Positions 10,365 through 18,740 of a stretch of DNA of 64,000 nucleotides are shown piece after piece (position 1 is the stretch's first letter; the number at the start of each line of letters is the position of its first letter). The notes under the pieces were generated by a model. It ran no database searches and was not told the origin of the DNA. It saw only the letters and a program-made list of their open reading frames with translations. The position numbers and the translations under genes are program-made. Origin of the DNA: Candidatus Mediterraneibacter pullicola (lineage in GTDB: Bacteria; Bacillota; Clostridia; Lachnospirales; Lachnospiraceae); NCBI GenBank assembly GCA_019117065.1, contig DXAK01000045.1, forward strand, positions 98,822 through 162,821, in the 5' to 3' direction.

Positions 10365-10378
10365 CGAACAATTGTTCG
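10365..10378 (+). promoter_or_regulatory. SOS box (LexA/DinR site) before recA
   Basis: CGAACAATTGTTCG is a perfect palindrome matching the Gram-positive LexA consensus CGAAC-N4-GTTCG. It lies 24 bases before the recA ATG. Promoter sequences TTGACA (10325-10330) and two overlapping TATAAT (10343, 10351) precede it, with spacing 12 or 20, so the exact promoter pairing is uncertain. Confidence 0.92.
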
Positions 10379-10402
10379 ATACAAGAAAAGGAGAATTGGA
10401 TA

Positions 10403-11500
10403 ATGGCAGGAAATGATGAGAAGAAGAAAGCATTAGACGCGGCGATCGCGAAGCTTGAGAAAGATTTTGGAAAAGGTACGGTTATGAAGCTGGGAGAATC
10501 TGGTGCTCACGTAGCTGTTGAGACTGTACCTACGGGCTGTCTAAGCCTTGACCTTGCTCTCGGGCTGGGGGGAGTGCCGAAAGGGCGTGTTATTGAAATA
10601 TATGGGCCGGAATCAAGCGGTAAGACGACAGTGGCTCTGCACATGATAGCAGAGGTGCAGAAGAGAGGCGGTATCGCGGGCTTTATTGACGCAGAGCATG
10701 CGATGGACCCGGTATATGCGAAGAACATCGGCGTGGATATTGACGAGCTTTACATATCACAGCCGGACAGTGGAGATCAGGCTCTGGAGATCGCAGAGAC
10801 TATGGTTCGCTCCGGCGCCATTGATATCATCGTTATCGACTCTGTGGCAGCTCTTGTTCCCAAGCAAGAGATCGAAGGGGATATGGGAGACAGCCATGTG
10901 GGACTTCAGGCGAGACTGATGTCACAGGCGCTGCGTAAGCTCACCCCGGTGATTAGCAAGTCGAATTGTGTCGTTATCTTTATCAACCAGCTCCGTGAGA
11001 AAGTGGGCGTAATGTTCGGGAACCCGGAGACGACGACGGGCGGGCGCGCGCTTAAGTTCTATGCGTCAGTCCGCATGGATGTGAGAAGGATTGAGACATT
11101 GAAGCAGAGCGGCGAAATGGTTGGAAACCGCACGCGTATTAAGATTGTAAAGAATAAAATTGCGCCTCCGTTTAAAGAGGCGGAGTTCGATATTATGTTT
11201 GGGAAAGGAATTTCCAGAGAAGGGGATATTCTTGATCTTGCGTCGGGCATTGATCTGGTGAAGAAGAGCGGGGCATGGTATGCGTACGAAGGTGAGAAGA
11301 TCGGGCAGGGAAGGGAGAATGCGAAAGCATATCTTGAGAGCCACCCAGAAGTGATGGAAGAGCTGGATCGGAAAGTGCGCGCCCACTATCATCTGCTGGG
11401 CGTTGAGGCAGGTGATGAGGAGAAAGCGGCGATTCAGGAGCCGGTGGGGTCAAAGAGCAGTCAGGGCAGTGATCTTTCACTTAAAGGCGGGAAACAGTAA
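10403..11500 (+). CDS. recA: Recombinase RecA
   Basis: RecA forms filaments on single-stranded DNA, catalyses strand exchange and triggers LexA self-cleavage. The 365-residue protein starts [20 protein letters not shown], with AAAAGGAG upstream. The ORF-track start at 10268 is rejected because it runs through the promoter and SOS box. Walker A is GPESSGKTT; other RecA signatures are [33 protein letters not shown] and the C-terminal [12 protein letters not shown]. It is followed by recX with a one-base stop/start overlap, the usual recA-recX unit. LexA control is expected from the SOS box. Confidence 0.98.
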   Translation: MAGNDEKKKALDAAIAKLEKDFGKGTVMKLGESGAHVAVETVPTGCLSLDLALGLGGVPKGRVIEIYGPESSGKTTVALHMIAEVQKRGGIAGFIDAEHAMDPVYAKNIGVDIDELYISQPDSGDQALEIAETMVRSGAIDIIVIDSVAALVPKQEIEGDMGDSHVGLQARLMSQALRKLTPVISKSNCVVIFINQLREKVGVMFGNPETTTGGRALKFYASVRMDVRRIETLKQSGEMVGNRTRIKIVKNKIAPPFKEAEFDIMFGKGISREGDILDLASGIDLVKKSGAWYAYEGEKIGQGRENAKAYLESHPEVMEELDRKVRAHYHLLGVEAGDEEKAAIQEPVGSKSSQGSDLSLKGGKQ

Positions 11501-12123
11501 TGACCGTCACGAAAGTGGAACCACTGACAAAGATGAAATTTAAAGTGTATCTTGACGGACAGTTTGCCTTTGTACTCTACAAGGGCGAACTGTCCCGTTT
11601 TGGCATTAAAGAAGGCGTAAATCTCTCGGAAGAGATGGAAGAGAAGATTCGCATGGAAGTGATCTTAAAGCGGGCAAAGCTGCGGGCGCTGCATCTTCTT
11701 GAGGATATGGACCGTACAGAGGCCGCGCTCAGGGAAAAACTTAGGCAGGGGATGTATTCTGCGGACGCCGTGGACAAGGCGGTTGAGTATGTGAAGTCTT
11801 TCGGTTATCTGAATGATGCCCGGTATGCGGAGAATTTCGTCCGAAGCAGAAAAGGCGGTAAAAGCCGCAAAGAGATCCGCGCTCTGCTTATGGGTAAGGG
11901 GGTGGCGCCAGAACTGGCGGACGCTGCTTTTGAGATATGTTATGACAGGGGTGAGGATGACGGGGAAGAAGAGGCGGTCCGCAAGATTTTAAGGAAGAAA
12001 CGTTTTAATCCAGAGGATGCCGACGAGGTACAGACGCAGAAAATATACGGTTATCTTGCAAGGAAAGGTTTCCGCTACGACACTGTCCGTCAAGTGATAC
12101 AAAATTATAATGAGGATGCTTGA
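11500..12123 (+). CDS. recX: Regulatory protein RecX
   Basis: RecX binds RecA filaments and limits their activity. The 207-residue protein has the family pattern of three-helix repeats: RAKLRALHLLEDMDRTEAALREKL, then YLNDARYAENFVRSR with SRKEIRALLMGKGV, and a final KIYGYLARKGFRYDTVRQVI. The N-terminal stretch (VYLDGQFAFVLYKGELSRFGI) is the extension common in Firmicutes. Its ATG overlaps the recA TAA by one base, so translation is coupled. The rny promoter overlaps its stop codon. Confidence 0.93.
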   Translation: MTVTKVEPLTKMKFKVYLDGQFAFVLYKGELSRFGIKEGVNLSEEMEEKIRMEVILKRAKLRALHLLEDMDRTEAALREKLRQGMYSADAVDKAVEYVKSFGYLNDARYAENFVRSRKGGKSRKEIRALLMGKGVAPELADAAFEICYDRGEDDGEEEAVRKILRKKRFNPEDADEVQTQKIYGYLARKGFRYDTVRQVIQNYNEDA

Positions 12124-12148
12124 CATTGTTGTGAAAACAGTATAAAAT
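12120..12148 (+). promoter_or_regulatory. Promoter of rny
   Basis: TTGACA (12120-12125) overlaps the recX stop. A 17-base spacer leads to TAAAAT (12143-12148). AAGGAGG lies before the GTG start. Confidence 0.6.
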
Positions 12149-12204
12149 TTAACTGTTGTATTTAAGTATTATGTACAATGAAAATTAAATAAGGAGGTGC
12201 TCCT

Positions 12205-13764
12205 GTGCAATTAAGTTTAGGCTTATGTATAGTAATTGCCGTGGCCCTCGCGTTGATAGTTGGGATCATATCTCATTTTGTGACGGTTTCTAATCTGAAG
12301 AAGAATGCTGAGAGTAAGATTGGGAATGCGGAAGCGAAGGCAAGGGAGATCATCGACGATGCTGTGAAAACTGCTGAGACAACGAAAAAGGAAGCTCTTT
12401 TGGAAGTGAAAGAAGAGTCGATCAAGACGAAAAATGATCTTGAGAAAGAGACTAAGGAAAGAAGAGCAGAACTGCAGCGCTATGAAAAGAGAGTGCTTGC
12501 AAAGGAAGAAGCGGTTGACAAACGCTCAGACGCTCTGGAACATCGGGAGTCAAAGCTCACAGCAAAGGAAGAACAGCTACGCCAGCGTGAAGCCAAGGCA
12601 GAAGAACTGAGTCAGAAACGGGTGCAGGAACTGGAACGAATCTCAGGACTTACCTCCGAACAGGCAAAAGAATATCTGTTGAAAACTGTTGAAGAAGATG
12701 TTAAACATGACACCGCGAAGATGGTCAGAGAGTTGGAAGCTCAGGCAAAGGAGGAGGCTGACAAGAAGGCGAAAGAGTATGTTGTCAATGCCATCCAAAG
12801 ATGTGCCGCAGACCATGTAGCAGAGACGACGATTTCTGTTGTGCAGCTTCCGAGCGATGAGATGAAGGGACGTATTATCGGCCGCGAGGGAAGGAATATC
12901 CGGACGCTGGAGACCCTTACAGGTGTGGAACTGATTATTGACGACACACCGGAGGCGGTGGTTCTCTCCGGATTTGACCCAATCCGTCGTGAGGTCGCAA
13001 GGATTGCTCTCGAGAGGCTGATTGTGGACGGACGTATTCATCCGGCTAGGATTGAAGAAATGGTAGAAAAGGCGCAGAAGGAAGTCGATACGATGATTAG
13101 GGAAGAGGGGGAAGCTGCGGCGCTCGAAGTTGGAGTGCCGGGCATTCATCCCGAGCTGATCCGCCTCCTTGGACGCATGAAGTTCAGAACAAGTTATGGG
13201 CAGAATGCCCTGAAGCACTCCATCGAGGTGGCTCAGCTTGCAGGGCTTCTTGCAGGTGAGATCGGCATTGACGTGAGAGTGGCGAAGCGTGCTGGACTTT
13301 TGCACGATATAGGCAAATCTATCGACCATGATGTAGAAGGGTCACATATCCAGATAGGTGTGGATCTGTGTAGAAAATACAAGGAGTCCGCAACTGTCAT
13401 AAATGCTGTGGAAGCACATCACGGCGATGTGGAGCCACAGACACTGGTCGCCTGTGTAGTACAGGCTGCTGACACGATTTCAGCGGCAAGACCGGGCGCA
13501 AGGCGTGAGACCATTGAAACATATACAAACAGATTGAAACAGTTAGAAGAGATTACCAACCAGTTTAAAGGTGTGGATAAATCTTTTGCCATTCAGGCAG
13601 GTAGAGAGATTCGTGTTATGGTAGTTCCGGAGCAGGTATCTGATGATGATATGGTGCTTATGGCAAGGGATATTGCAAAACAGATCGAGTTTGAGCTGGA
13701 ATATCCCGGACAGATCAAGGTAAATGTCATCCGTGAATCGCGGGCGACAGATTACGCGAAATAG
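12205..13764 (+). CDS. rny: Ribonuclease Y
   Basis: RNase Y is the membrane-anchored endoribonuclease that starts mRNA decay in most Firmicutes. The 519-residue protein has an N-terminal membrane helix (about residues 5-25) and a long charged coiled coil (about 30-190). A KH domain follows ([28 protein letters not shown], quoted here only as landmarks RIIGREGRN and LIIDDTPE), then an HD hydrolase domain with the HDIGKSID metal motif and EAHHGD. The GTG start is preceded by AAGGAGG. It follows recX and has its own promoter and a strong terminator. Confidence 0.96.
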   Translation: MQLSLGLCIVIAVALALIVGIISHFVTVSNLKKNAESKIGNAEAKAREIIDDAVKTAETTKKEALLEVKEESIKTKNDLEKETKERRAELQRYEKRVLAKEEAVDKRSDALEHRESKLTAKEEQLRQREAKAEELSQKRVQELERISGLTSEQAKEYLLKTVEEDVKHDTAKMVRELEAQAKEEADKKAKEYVVNAIQRCAADHVAETTISVVQLPSDEMKGRIIGREGRNIRTLETLTGVELIIDDTPEAVVLSGFDPIRREVARIALERLIVDGRIHPARIEEMVEKAQKEVDTMIREEGEAAALEVGVPGIHPELIRLLGRMKFRTSYGQNALKHSIEVAQLAGLLAGEIGIDVRVAKRAGLLHDIGKSIDHDVEGSHIQIGVDLCRKYKESATVINAVEAHHGDVEPQTLVACVVQAADTISAARPGARRETIETYTNRLKQLEEITNQFKGVDKSFAIQAGREIRVMVVPEQVSDDDMVLMARDIAKQIEFELEYPGQIKVNVIRESRATDYAK

Positions 13765-13794
13765 CAATAAATCATAACAACAGATGAAAAACCG

Positions 13795-13821
13795 GCCCCT
13801 GTCGTAAGACAGGGGCTTTTT
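13795..13821 (+). terminator. Terminator after rny
   Basis: Perfect 9-bp stem GCCCCTGTC-gtaa-GACAGGGGC followed by TTTTTAG. Confidence 0.93.
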
Positions 13822-13893
13822 AGTTATATGGGAAAACCCAGAGGCAGAAATTTTAACAGGAATAACAAATCCGGAAAATAAAGGAGATTAAGT

Positions 13894-14433
13894 ATGAGTG
13901 AGCATATCAAACGGTTGAAAAGAGAGTTAAAATTCAGAGGAACGATCATTGATTTTTATCAGGATACTATGGAGATCAACGGGGATCACACAGCGGTCTG
14001 GGATTTTATTAAGCACAAAGGAGCGGCGGCCGTGGTACCAGTGACAGAGGATGGGAAGATTCTCATGGTGCGCCAGTACAGAAACGCCCTTGACCGGTAT
14101 ACACTTGAGATTCCGGCAGGCGCTCTGGATAAGGAGGATGAGCCGGGAAGAGAGTGCGCGTCCCGGGAACTGGAGGAGGAGACGGGTTTTTGCAGTGAAA
14201 ATCTGGAGTGGCTCATCACTCTTCGCACGACAGTCGCCTTCTGTAACGAGCGGATCGAGGTTTATGTGGCGAAGAATCTGATGCCGTCAAAACAACATCT
14301 TGACGAGGATGAATTTATTGATGTTCAGCCATATACGCTGGATGAGCTCAAGGAGAAGATTTTTTTAGGAGAGATCGAGGATGGGAAAACTGTGGCGTCA
14401 TTGATGGCATACGCTGTGAAATATAAAGAATAA
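13894..14433 (+). CDS. NUDIX hydrolase, ADP-ribose pyrophosphatase type
   Basis: A 179-residue NUDIX protein. The catalytic Nudix box is present as GALDKEDEPGRECASRELEEETG; quoted in parts, GALDKEDE and RELEEETG carry the metal ligands, with one extra residue in the first loop compared with the strict consensus. Upstream features (VRQYRNALDRYTLEIPAG) are those of the NudF/ADP-ribose pyrophosphatase branch, which splits ADP-ribose to AMP and ribose 5-phosphate. It lies directly before spoIIM, an order also known in Bacillus (nudF region and spoIIM). The ribosome site is AAAGGAG. The substrate is inferred from family likeness only. Confidence 0.88.
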   Translation: MSEHIKRLKRELKFRGTIIDFYQDTMEINGDHTAVWDFIKHKGAAAVVPVTEDGKILMVRQYRNALDRYTLEIPAGALDKEDEPGRECASRELEEETGFCSENLEWLITLRTTVAFCNERIEVYVAKNLMPSKQHLDEDEFIDVQPYTLDELKEKIFLGEIEDGKTVASLMAYAVKYKE

Positions 14434-14455
14434 AAGAACAACCCCGGCATATAAT
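14428..14455 (+). promoter_or_regulatory. Possible sigma-E-type promoter of spoIIM
   Basis: GAATAAA (14428-14434), a 13-base gap and CATATAAT (14448-14455) resemble the mother-cell sigma-E consensus, whose -10 is CATACAMT. It overlaps the end of the NUDIX gene and lies 40 bases before spoIIM. The match is partial. Confidence 0.4.
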
Positions 14456-14495
14456 GAAATATCCCGCTACATCCGGACTGATAGGAGGAGGCAGC

Positions 14496-15035
14496 ATGAG
14501 AATATTTCATACGAGAAAGCAGCTTCTTGTTTTCTTTATGCCGGGGTTTTTACTCGGCATTATTTATGTCAATTTTATCGCAAAAAAATACATGGCTGAA
14601 CCGGGAATTTTTAGCGATTATTTTCTGGAGCAGTTCCGGTCAGCCTCCGTGGAGGCAAGAGAGTATATTTGGTACTTGCTGAAGATCCGGGCTGTGCCCT
14701 TTCTCACATTGATTGGCTTGTCTTTTACAAAGGCGAGGAAGGTATCATCCGTCCTGTTTCTCCTGTGGACGGGCATAGCCTTTGGCATTCTGATATCTGC
14801 TGCTGTGCTGAATATGGGGATCAAGGGAAGCCTTCTGTGTGTGGCTGGCCTGTTCCCGCAGTTTCTATTCTATATCCCGGCGTACCTTGTGCTTTTATGG
14901 CACTGTTACATGGTTCCTCAGAATAGCTGGAACCGTCAGAAAACTATATTTACCTCCTTGATGATGACAGTCGGCATCATGATGGAATTGTATGTCAATC
15001 CCATTCTTGTCAAAGCATTTCTTTCGGTGATGTAA
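14496..15035 (+). CDS. spoIIM: Stage II sporulation protein M
   Basis: SpoIIM is a polytopic membrane protein of the DMP peptidoglycan-remodelling complex that drives forespore engulfment. The 179-residue product starts MRIFHTRKQLLVFFMPGFLL, with AGGAGGAGG just upstream; the longer ORF-track start is rejected. Hydrophobic segments are visible at about 10-28, 68-85, 88-110, 115-145 and 150-175, consistent with the five-helix family. Its 3' end overlaps the convergent spoVB-like gene by 26 bases. The NUDIX gene upstream supports the assignment by synteny. Confidence 0.85.
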   Translation: MRIFHTRKQLLVFFMPGFLLGIIYVNFIAKKYMAEPGIFSDYFLEQFRSASVEAREYIWYLLKIRAVPFLTLIGLSFTKARKVSSVLFLLWTGIAFGILISAAVLNMGIKGSLLCVAGLFPQFLFYIPAYLVLLWHCYMVPQNSWNRQKTIFTSLMMTVGIMMELYVNPILVKAFLSVM

Positions 15036-16347
15036 TTTTTTTTATCTGCACCCAAAGTACGAGAAATGCCAACGCAGAGACGATGAGTTGACTGACTAGC
15101 AATCCCCACAGATACCCTTGTATCCCAAATCCGGGGATGATGAGGAATACACCGGCGATACGGACGAGCAGCCCGGTGGCATTGATGAGAAAAGTAAGGG
15201 CTGTCTTTCCCAGACCATTGATAGCGCTCACAAGGGCGGTGTTCGTATAGAGAAAGGGGCAGATCCATGCAAGAGTGAGGATGAATCGTCCCGCGGAATT
15301 GCTATGGAAGAGGAGGCTCCCGATGAGATTGCCGAACAGAAGAAAGAACAGGCAGCTCGATAATCCAAGGATCAGGCAGCTTCCTACAGCCTTTTTCAGA
15401 AGCCGCGCCATGCCTGTGCGGTTCCCGGAAACCTGAGCCGCGCTTACCGCCGGCATAAGAACGGTTCCAACGGAGTTGGTGATGGCGGATGGAAATAGGA
15501 TGCAGGGCAGTGCCATTCCTGTCAGCACCCCATACATACTGAGTGCTTCGCTTGTGCTCATCCCGTAAAGTTTAAGACAGGAGGGGATGGAGGCGGCTTC
15601 CACGCTTTGGAGCAGGGTGACTGCCGCTCGGTTAGCGGTCAGAGGTATGGAGAGGGAGAGTAGTTCCCGCAGATTACCCGTGAGAGTGGAAAAGGCGGGA
15701 CACGGCATGGGCGCCTCCTGTCTGGAAAGAAAACGGGATGAGAACAGGGCGGAGGCAAATTCTCCCGCCACGATTCCTACCGTAGCAATCTGGATGGATG
15801 GAATGCGCCCATTTTGTTTCATGAATACGAAAAGAAGGAACACAGACAGGATACGCAGTATCTGTTCTATGAGTTGACTTAGCGCGGGGAGGGCTGTTCT
15901 TTGAAGCCCGAGGCTATATCCGCAGATACAGCTATGTACGGCAGCGCAAGGAAGGGCATAGGAAATGATAATCAGCAGTTCTTCACACCGAGAATCTCCG
16001 AGGAAGGTCTGTGCAATAAATGCCGCATTCTGCTGGACAAAAATTACCTCTGTGAATGAGAGGAGAAGAGTGAGGCTAAGAGCAGTGTATAGAATGCTCT
16101 TAGCCTCTTTTTGTCTTCCAAGTGAGACTTTTCCTGCTACCATGCGGGAGACGGCCGTCTGGATACCTGAAGTACTAAGGGAAAGACAGAGTGCATATAC
16201 GGGAAATGTAAGCTGATATAGTCCTACATTTTCCTCGCCAAAGGCGTGGCTTAAAAAGATGCGGAAGAAAAATCCCATAAAGCGGGTGATGAAACCGGCG
16301 GCAGTCAGTATGATGGCTCCCTGAAATAATTTGTGTTTTGAAGGCAT
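15010..16347 (-). CDS. SpoVB-like polysaccharide/lipid II flippase (MOP superfamily)
   Basis: A 445-residue integral membrane protein of the oligosaccharide flippase (MOP) superfamily, closest in feel to SpoVB/MurJ-type exporters. These move lipid-linked peptidoglycan or polysaccharide precursors across the membrane. It starts with the usual FQGAIILTAAGFITRFMGFF and GEENVGLYQLTFPVYAL, and about 12 hydrophobic segments follow. At 445 residues it is shorter than the roughly 520 of Bacillus SpoVB, so it may be a clostridial variant. GGAGTG precedes the ATG. It converges on spoIIM and overlaps it by 26 bases. A role in the spore cortex is inferred from family and neighbour. Confidence 0.82.
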   Translation of the reverse strand: MPSKHKLFQGAIILTAAGFITRFMGFFFRIFLSHAFGEENVGLYQLTFPVYALCLSLSTSGIQTAVSRMVAGKVSLGRQKEAKSILYTALSLTLLLSFTEVIFVQQNAAFIAQTFLGDSRCEELLIIISYALPCAAVHSCICGYSLGLQRTALPALSQLIEQILRILSVFLLFVFMKQNGRIPSIQIATVGIVAGEFASALFSSRFLSRQEAPMPCPAFSTLTGNLRELLSLSIPLTANRAAVTLLQSVEAASIPSCLKLYGMSTSEALSMYGVLTGMALPCILFPSAITNSVGTVLMPAVSAAQVSGNRTGMARLLKKAVGSCLILGLSSCLFFLLFGNLIGSLLFHSNSAGRFILTLAWICPFLYTNTALVSAINGLGKTALTFLINATGLLVRIAGVFLIIPGFGIQGYLWGLLVSQLIVSALAFLVLWVQIKKITSPKEML

Positions 16348-16428
16348 ATGCTATCACTCCGATATTCGTCCGCCGGATATCGACCGCGGACAGAAGCAGA
16401 CTTTTTACAGCATATGTTAATTCATGAC

Positions 16429-16457
16429 TTGACAGAACAAAGCTCGGGTGATATTCT
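16429..16457 (+). promoter_or_regulatory. Promoter of the isc operon
   Basis: TTGACA (16429-16434), a 17-base spacer and TATTCT (16452-16457). Confidence 0.75.
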
Positions 16458-16469
16458 ACAAAAGTAAAT

Positions 16470-16486
16470 CCCAGTAAAATACTAGG
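16470..16486 (+). promoter_or_regulatory. Rrf2/IscR-type operator palindrome
   Basis: CCCAGTA-aaa-TACTAGG is a near-perfect palindrome with one mismatch. It covers the expected transcription start just after the -10 box of iscR. The position suggests autorepression by the Rrf2-family product. Confidence 0.6.
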
Positions 16487-16541
16487 AAATAGAGAAGGGT
16501 TTCGCGATACAGCGAGAAAGCTTGACAAAGAAGGTGAGAAG

Positions 16542-16997
16542 GTGAAGCTGTCTACAAAAGGAAGATACGGGCTACGCGCACTGATTGATCTCGCCCAGAA
16601 CAGCAAAGAGACGCCAGTGTCCATTACCAGCATATCGGCTCGTCAGGATCTGTCGGAGCGGTATCTGGAGCAATTGATGTCCATGCTGAAGAAGGCGGGG
16701 CTGGTAGAGAGTATCCGAGGTGCCGGAGGCGGATATATTCTGGCGAAGGATATGAAAGAGATCTCTGTCGGCGATGTGCTAAGAGCACTGGAAGGCTCGT
16801 TAGAGCCTGTGGAGTGCGCGGGACTTGAGCCAGACGGAGGATGCAGAGCTTCAGATAGCTGTGTGACTAAATATGTCTGGCAGAGGATCAATGAGAGTAT
16901 CAACCGCACAGTGGATGAGATCATGCTGGATCAGCTTGTGCGGGAGAGTTTGAAGAAGGAAGGTACGGGCGCGGACCGTGCTGGATGCAAAAATTAG
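16542..16997 (+). CDS. iscR: Rrf2 family transcriptional regulator, IscR type
   Basis: A 151-residue winged-helix regulator of Fe-S cluster genes. The DNA-binding part is MKLSTKGRYGLRALIDLA and ISERQ-like SARQDLSERYLEQLM, and RGAGGGYILAK is the wing. Three cysteines at about 92, 101 and 107 (ECAGLEPDGGCRASDSC region) match the spacing class of IscR cluster ligands, so it probably senses the cluster itself. GTG start with AAGGTGAGAAG upstream. It is the first gene of iscR-iscS-iscU-mnmA, the standard feedback arrangement. A CymR-like role in cysteine metabolism is the main alternative, but the three cysteines favour IscR. Confidence 0.9.
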   Translation: MKLSTKGRYGLRALIDLAQNSKETPVSITSISARQDLSERYLEQLMSMLKKAGLVESIRGAGGGYILAKDMKEISVGDVLRALEGSLEPVECAGLEPDGGCRASDSCVTKYVWQRINESINRTVDEIMLDQLVRESLKKEGTGADRAGCKN

Positions 16998-17014
16998 AAT
17001 ATACGGAGGCAGAT

Positions 17015-18208
17015 ATGAACAAACTAATCTATCTTGACAACGCGGCAACAACGAAGACATCTCCCGAGGTGGCGGAGGCAATGCTGCCGTATTTTACAGA
17101 GCATTATGGGAATCCGTCCAGTGTGTACGGATTCGCTTCGGAGAATAAAGAAGTCATCACGAAACAGAGAGAAATTATCGCAAAGGTTCTTGGTGCAAAA
17201 GACAATGAGATCTATTTTACGGCGGGCGGGACAGAGTCCGATAACTGGGCGCTCATAGCTACCGCTGAAGCTTATGCGCCAAAGGGGAAACACATTATTA
17301 CAAGTAAGATAGAGCATCATGCAGTCCTGCACACGTGTGAGTATCTGGAAAAGCAGGGGTACGAAGTGACTTATTTGGATGTGGATGAGAACGGGCTTGT
17401 AAATCCAGAAGATGTGGAAAAGGCGATCCGCCCAGACACGATTCTTGTTTCCATTATGTTTGCTAACAATGAGGTCGGCTCCATTCAGCCAGTTGCTGAG
17501 ATTGGAAGGATTGCTCATGAGCATGGCGTCCTTTTCCATACGGATGCGGTGCAGGCGTTTGCCCAAGTGCCGATCAATGTAGATGAATGTAATATTGATA
17601 TGTTAAGCGCCAGCGGTCACAAACTGAACGGTCCGAAAGGAATTGGATTCCTCTATATTAGGAAAGGTGTGAAGATTCGTTCCTTCATTCACGGCGGCGC
17701 TCAAGAGAGAAGGCGCCGTGCGGGAACGGAGAATGTGCCGGGAATCGTAGGGCTTGGGAAAGCAGTGGAACTTGCCGCGGCGTCCATGAAAGAGAGAGCA
17801 GAAAAAGAATCTGAACTCAGGGATTATCTGATCGGCAGGCTTGAGAAGGAGATTCCGCACTGTAGACTGAATGGGGATCGGGTAAAACGTCTTCCTAACA
17901 ATGTGAATTTCAGTTTCCGTTTTGTAGAAGGTGAATCATTGCTTATCATGCTGGACATGAAAGGGATCTGCGCTTCCAGTGGTTCCGCCTGTACGTCCGG
18001 GTCTCTGGATCCGTCTCATGTGCTCCTTGCCATCGGACTGCCCCATGAGATCGCACACGGATCTCTTCGCATGACTCTGGGGGCGGACACGACGAAGGGA
18101 GACGTGGATTATGTGGTGGATTGCTTAAAAGAGATTGTCGCACAGCTTCGGAGCATGTCGCCGCTATATGAAGATTTTACACGTAAGCAGGCAAAACCCG
18201 CAGACTGA
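17015..18208 (+). CDS. iscS: Cysteine desulfurase (IscS/NifS)
   Basis: A PLP enzyme that takes sulfur from cysteine and passes the persulfide to IscU and MnmA. It has 397 residues. The start at 17015 (MNKLIYLDNAATTKTS) has CGGAGG 4-10 bases before it; the ORF-track start inside iscR does not. Landmarks are FTAGGTESDNWA, the PLP lysine in SASGHKLNGPKG and the catalytic cysteine loop SSGSACTSGS. GQERRRRAGTENVPG-like sequence (GGAQERRRRAGTENV) is typical. It is followed by the scaffold gene iscU and mnmA, its two direct sulfur acceptors. Confidence 0.96.
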   Translation: MNKLIYLDNAATTKTSPEVAEAMLPYFTEHYGNPSSVYGFASENKEVITKQREIIAKVLGAKDNEIYFTAGGTESDNWALIATAEAYAPKGKHIITSKIEHHAVLHTCEYLEKQGYEVTYLDVDENGLVNPEDVEKAIRPDTILVSIMFANNEVGSIQPVAEIGRIAHEHGVLFHTDAVQAFAQVPINVDECNIDMLSASGHKLNGPKGIGFLYIRKGVKIRSFIHGGAQERRRRAGTENVPGIVGLGKAVELAAASMKERAEKESELRDYLIGRLEKEIPHCRLNGDRVKRLPNNVNFSFRFVEGESLLIMLDMKGICASSGSACTSGSLDPSHVLLAIGLPHEIAHGSLRMTLGADTTKGDVDYVVDCLKEIVAQLRSMSPLYEDFTRKQAKPAD

Positions 18209-18302
18209 TCTGGTCTGCATGCAGAATGTATTTGTAATATAACAGGATATTAGCTAAGAGTAGCAGATAAAAGAAAATACACAGATTAGGAGGAAAGAAT
18301 AG

Positions 18303-18740
18303 ATGTATACAGAGAAAGTAATGGATCATTTTCAGCATCCGAGAAATGTAGGAGAGATTGAGAACGCCAGCGGCGTTGGGACAGTTGGAAACGCAAAATG
18401 CGGGGATATCATGAGGATCTATCTGGATATCGATGAGAATCAGATTATCCGTGATGTAAAGTTTAAGACATTTGGCTGCGGCGCGGCTGTGGCGACAAGC
18501 AGCATGGCAACAGAGCTTGTAAAAGGAAAAAGTGTTCAGGAAGCCATGGAAGTGACGAATAAAGCGGTCATGGAGGCTCTGGACGGACTTCCGCCGGTCA
18601 AGATACACTGTTCCCTTCTGGCAGAGGAGGCGATCCACGCAGCTCTATGGGACTACGCGGAGAAGAACGGGATCAAGATCGAGGGCTTGGAAAAGCCGAA
18701 GTCTGACATTCATGAGGATGAGGAAGAAGAGGAATATTAA
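18303..18740 (+). CDS. iscU: Fe-S cluster assembly scaffold IscU/NifU
   Basis: A 145-residue scaffold on which [2Fe-2S] clusters are built. The three ligand cysteines are present: Cys33 (AKCGD), Cys59 (FGCGAAVATSS) and Cys103 (IHCSLLAEEA). The protein starts YTEKVMDHFQHPRNVG, the NifU-N signature. The C-terminus carries an acidic tail (HEDEEEEEY) not found in IscU of Proteobacteria. AGGAGG precedes the ATG after a 94-base gap from iscS. Its stop overlaps the mnmA ATG by one base, so synthesis of the two is coupled. Confidence 0.95.
   Translation: MYTEKVMDHFQHPRNVGEIENASGVGTVGNAKCGDIMRIYLDIDENQIIRDVKFKTFGCGAAVATSSMATELVKGKSVQEAMEVTNKAVMEALDGLPPVKIHCSLLAEEAIHAALWDYAEKNGIKIEGLEKPKSDIHEDEEEEEY

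Noticed and set aside
10268-10402. N-terminal extension of recA in the ORF track
   Set aside because: It crosses the promoter and LexA box, and the family start with its own ribosome site is at 10403.
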